Shown here: piece after piece, positions 6,247 to 8,480 of the stretch
How positions within the stretch are numbered: position 1 is the stretch's first letter
How the letters are laid out: every line of letters begins with the position of its first letter
Origin: Brachyspira pilosicoli
GTDB lineage: Bacteria > Spirochaetota > Brachyspiria > Brachyspirales > Brachyspiraceae
Assembly (NCBI RefSeq): GCF_019402445.1
Contig: NZ_SRZM01000266.1
Span: 1-8,480 of the forward strand
Direction of reading: 5' to 3'
DNA: 8,480 bases
Program-made: the position numbers and the translations under genes
The notes under the pieces: model-generated
Seen by the model: the letters and a program-made list of their open reading frames with translations, nothing else
Databases searched by the model: none
What the model was told of the DNA's origin: nothing

Positions 6247-7569
6247 TTATTCTTTTATCTCTTTTACTACTATCTTATTTCCATTGACAAGTATAACTTT
6301 TAATTTGGCATCTTTTTGTATAAACTCGCCTTCACTAATAGCATCATATTTTTTATCATCAATTAAAATATTTCCTGAAGGTCTAAAAGGTGTATAGGCT
6401 ATTCCTTCAAGCCCAAGTAAATCATCATAGGACTCACTTGAATGATATCCTGATGTATCTGTTTCTAAAAACATTTTACTTTTAAACACTTTAGATTTTG
6501 TCATAAACCTTGCCATTAATATAATAAGTATAATATCTATGATAAGTGAAACAAAAATTACAAATACAGCCTGAGATATATTAGCTATACCAAAAGACAT
6601 AAATATGCTTGCAAATATGGCGATTATTCCAGCTATTCCTGTAACTCCAAACCCCGGTATAACAAAAATCTCTAAAGCAAGCAATATTATACCAAGCACA
6701 AACACAGCAGGCGAAATAAATCCGCTGTCGCCAATAAAAAATTGTGCTGTAAAAAACAAAAAGAAACATACTATAGCAACCACACCGCCTACACCAAAAC
6801 CAGGAGTTTTTATCTCTAAATATATTCCAGCTATAGCAATGGATATTAATATGCTTAACACTGCAGGATTACTTAAAAATCTTAAAATAAAATCATACTG
6901 CCCTTCTTCAAAATTTATTATCTCATAATCATCAATATTTTTTATTTTTAAGATTTCTTCTACAGAGTTTGCTTTACTATTTGCAATATTTATTTTTACA
7001 GCCTCATCAGCACTCAATGTAAGAAGTGTTTTATTGTCCAAATCAATTCCGTCATCTCTTTTAGTTAATACAATAGTTTCATCAACCATAGCCTCAGCAG
7101 CCTTTGCATTTTTTTTAGAGTTTTCAGCAGAAGCCCTCATAGCAGCACGCATAGCACTAACTTCTTTTTCGCTTGCCTTCTTTGGCTCTCCGCCTTGAAG
7201 ATACACAGGAGTAGCAGCCCCTATAATACTTCCGTCAGACATATAAATCTCTGAACAACTTAAAGATATCAAAGCTCCTGCAGACAATGCATTTTTGTTT
7301 ATATATGCTACCACTGGTATATCACTTTCTATCAATGCATTTTTTATCTCTAATGCAGATGACAAAAGCCCACCCGGTGTATCAATCTCAAGTATTATCA
7401 AAGAAGCATCATTCTCTTTAGCCTCTTCTAATCCATTTTTTATATATGAGGCGTACCATCTATTTACCTCCTGAAACTCTAATTTTTTTATAACATACAC
7501 TTTATCTTTTGCATATATGTTTGAGAAAATAAGAGTAAAAAGAATAGCTATATAAAAAACTTTTTTCAT
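6247..7569 (-). CDS. NfeD-family membrane-bound serine protease (ClpP class)
   Basis: This 440-residue protein has the full-length NfeD plan. A signal peptide (about 1-20: KK, a hydrophobic core, then N-I-Y-A) places the protease domain outside the cytoplasmic membrane. The ClpP-like domain (about 22-215) has EIDTPGG at 61-67 and likely nucleophile S96 in ALSAGA; by comparison with the archaeal PH1510 Ser-Lys dyad, K135 is the probable general base. Residues about 232-355 form around five membrane helices, including two P-G-F-G-V turns (256-260 and 305-309). Residues about 385-440 are the small OB-like beta-barrel typical of the NfeD C-terminus. Homologues cleave hydrophobic C-termini of stomatin/slipin proteins and are often next to a slipin gene; none is visible here. 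The ribosome binding site is weak (GGAC about eight bases before the ATG). Confidence 0.9.
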   Translation of the reverse strand: MKKVFYIAILFTLIFSNIYAKDKVYVIKKLEFQEVNRWYASYIKNGLEEAKENDASLIILEIDTPGGLLSSALEIKNALIESDIPVVAYINKNALSAGALISLSCSEIYMSDGSIIGAATPVYLQGGEPKKASEKEVSAMRAAMRASAENSKKNAKAAEAMVDETIVLTKRDDGIDLDNKTLLTLSADEAVKINIANSKANSVEEILKIKNIDDYEIINFEEGQYDFILRFLSNPAVLSILISIAIAGIYLEIKTPGFGVGGVVAIVCFFLFFTAQFFIGDSGFISPAVFVLGIILLALEIFVIPGFGVTGIAGIIAIFASIFMSFGIANISQAVFVIFVSLIIDIILIILMARFMTKSKVFKSKMFLETDTSGYHSSESYDDLLGLEGIAYTPFRPSGNILIDDKKYDAISEGEFIQKDAKLKVILVNGNKIVVKEIKE

Positions 7570-7640
7570 AATTGTTCGTCCGTTTATGTTATTTATTTTA
7601 TTATATATTAAAACAATATTTTTTAGAATATAGTAATTTT

Positions 7641-7669
7641 TTGGTAGTGTTTAGAATTATATTGATAAT
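7641..7669 (+). promoter_or_regulatory. Candidate promoter of the TPR gene
   Basis: TTGGTA (7641-7646) and GATAAT (7664-7669) match four and five of six consensus bases with an ideal 17-base spacer. A start near 7676 would place the 7688-7711 hairpin in the leader of the TPR mRNA. TATAAA at 7734-7739 is an alternative -10 downstream of the hairpin, with a poor -35. Confidence 0.3.
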
Positions 7670-7687
7670 TTATGATTTTGTTTTTAT

Positions 7688-7711
7688 CAACTTTTTTCGT
7701 TAAAAAAGTTG
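7688..7711. repeat. Perfect 10-bp inverted repeat with CGTT loop
   Basis: CAAC plus six T at 7688-7697 pairs perfectly with six A plus GTTG at 7702-7711 around a CGTT loop. The flanks (five T at 7681-7685, A-run from 7713) could pair further after a small internal loop. No T-run follows the stem on either strand, and both neighbours point away from it, so it is not an ordinary terminator. It could be a leader hairpin, a protein-binding palindrome or a copy of a dispersed palindromic repeat. Confidence 0.7.
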
Positions 7712-7768
7712 CAAAAAAACAAATTATTTTTACTATAAAATATATTCATTAATATTTAGGATTTTATT

Positions 7769-8480
7769 ATGGATAATAAAGAAAATATTGTTAAAGAAAT
7801 AGAAAGTTCAATTAATCAAAAAAAATATAAAAAAGCTTTAAAACATTGTAATGAATATTTATTAAACTATAATGATGATGTACCATATATATTTTTTCAT
7901 AAAGCAAAATGTTATTATAATTTAGCTTTATTGGAAAATAATTATCAATATTATTTTGAAGCCATTAAAAATTATAATATTGTCATAGATTTAATACCAT
8001 ATAATAGTGAGGCTAAAGAGGCATACTTTAATATTGGACTTATATACCGTAATTTAGCTATTAAAAATAATTATTCTAAAAACTATTTGGAATTAGCTGT
8101 ATATTATTTCAATAGCAATTTAGAGTTACTAAAGAAAAATGAAGAAAAAACAATAAAAGATTCTGACATAAAAACATTGAATAAGAAATATAAATCAGTT
8201 CATTCTGAACTTGGAGTTTCATATGCAATATTAGGAAATTATATACAAGCCATAGATAATTTAAATAAAGTCATATCTATAGAACCATATAACAAAAATG
8301 CATACTATAATAGGTTTTTATCTTATTGTTATTTAGCAAAATATGATAATTATAATTATTATACTAATGCATTAAATGATATTAGTAAATTAATAGAATT
8401 AGATTCTAATAATTATAGATTTTTTTATTATAAAGGACTTATATTATTTAGTTTAAAAAATTATAAAGATGCTATTGACT
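7769..8480 (+). CDS. TPR-repeat protein, 3' end outside the window
   Basis: An open frame of 237 codons runs off the window end without a stop. The ATG follows TTAGGA at 7756-7761, seven bases upstream. The protein is rich in Asn, Tyr, Lys and Ile and has no signal peptide, so it is probably cytoplasmic. It is helical with tetratricopeptide repeats: the clearest runs from about 143 to 176 (S-E-L-G-V-S-Y, then G-N-Y-x-Q-A-I, then a P at 173), followed by units near 177-215 and from 216 onward (Y-Y-K-G-L-I-L-F, then N-Y-K-D-A-I). More diverged units occupy about 7-40, 41-79 and 83-122. TPR arrays bind partner proteins; no partner or enzymatic domain is visible in this part. It is divergent from the protease gene and may share only the promoter region with it. 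Confidence 0.8.
   Translation, partial: MDNKENIVKEIESSINQKKYKKALKHCNEYLLNYNDDVPYIFFHKAKCYYNLALLENNYQYYFEAIKNYNIVIDLIPYNSEAKEAYFNIGLIYRNLAIKNNYSKNYLELAVYYFNSNLELLKKNEEKTIKDSDIKTLNKKYKSVHSELGVSYAILGNYIQAIDNLNKVISIEPYNKNAYYNRFLSYCYLAKYDNYNYYTNALNDISKLIELDSNNYRFFYYKGLILFSLKNYKDAID

Larger units (their letters stand above)
7570..7768. other. Divergent intergenic region between nfeD-type and TPR genes
   Basis: This 199-base A/T-rich spacer should hold promoters for both flanking genes. On the minus strand TATAAT (7600-7605) lies about 30 bases before the protease ATG, but without a good -35. A strong hairpin at 7688-7711 dominates the right half. No open frame with a ribosome binding site and no RNA gene was seen. 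Confidence 0.6.

Noticed and set aside
6605..6928. Open frame of 107 codons on the plus strand inside the protease gene
   Set aside because: It is antisense to the membrane helices of the NfeD protein; the Pro/Ile/Asn-rich product mirrors the Gly- and Ile-rich helices and there is no ribosome binding site or neighbour support.

Overview
The window is a very AT-rich bacterial chromosome segment. Arginine is mostly AGA, isoleucine often ATA, and the intergenic DNA is almost pure A/T. Low GC, purine-rich ribosome binding sites and the gene mix (HTH-less NadR, single-chain PurL, secreted NfeD-type protease, TPR protein) suggest a spirochaete such as Brachyspira. This is recognition from memory, not a database match; a low-GC Firmicute or Fusobacterium is not excluded. 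All genes look like ordinary chromosomal genes. No tRNA, rRNA, CRISPR array, insertion sequence or phage gene was seen.

Layout. Positions 1-66 (minus) hold the first 22 codons of a probable family 8 glycosyltransferase. A divergent A/T-rich spacer (67-249) separates it from pnuC (250-945), which is followed after 18 bases by a nadR-type gene (964-1977). Together these form a compact NAD salvage unit: PnuC brings in nicotinamide riboside, and the NadR-type enzyme phosphorylates it to NMN and adenylates NMN to NAD. After 85 bases containing an extended -10 promoter comes purL (2063-5809), a complete single-chain FGAM synthase of de novo purine synthesis. It is followed by a long A/T hairpin (5816-5858).

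A separate 76-codon gene of unknown function (5973-6203) starts behind a strong Shine-Dalgarno sequence. A well-formed hairpin (6214-6243) lies at its convergent junction with a minus-strand NfeD-family membrane serine protease (6247-7569). A 199-base divergent spacer (7570-7768) contains a perfect 10-bp stem with a 4-base loop. The window ends inside a TPR-repeat gene (7769 to beyond 8480).

I found no convincing new multi-gene system. The items most worth a second look are the small orphan gene, the seven-G tract inside pnuC, and the two long A/T hairpins.
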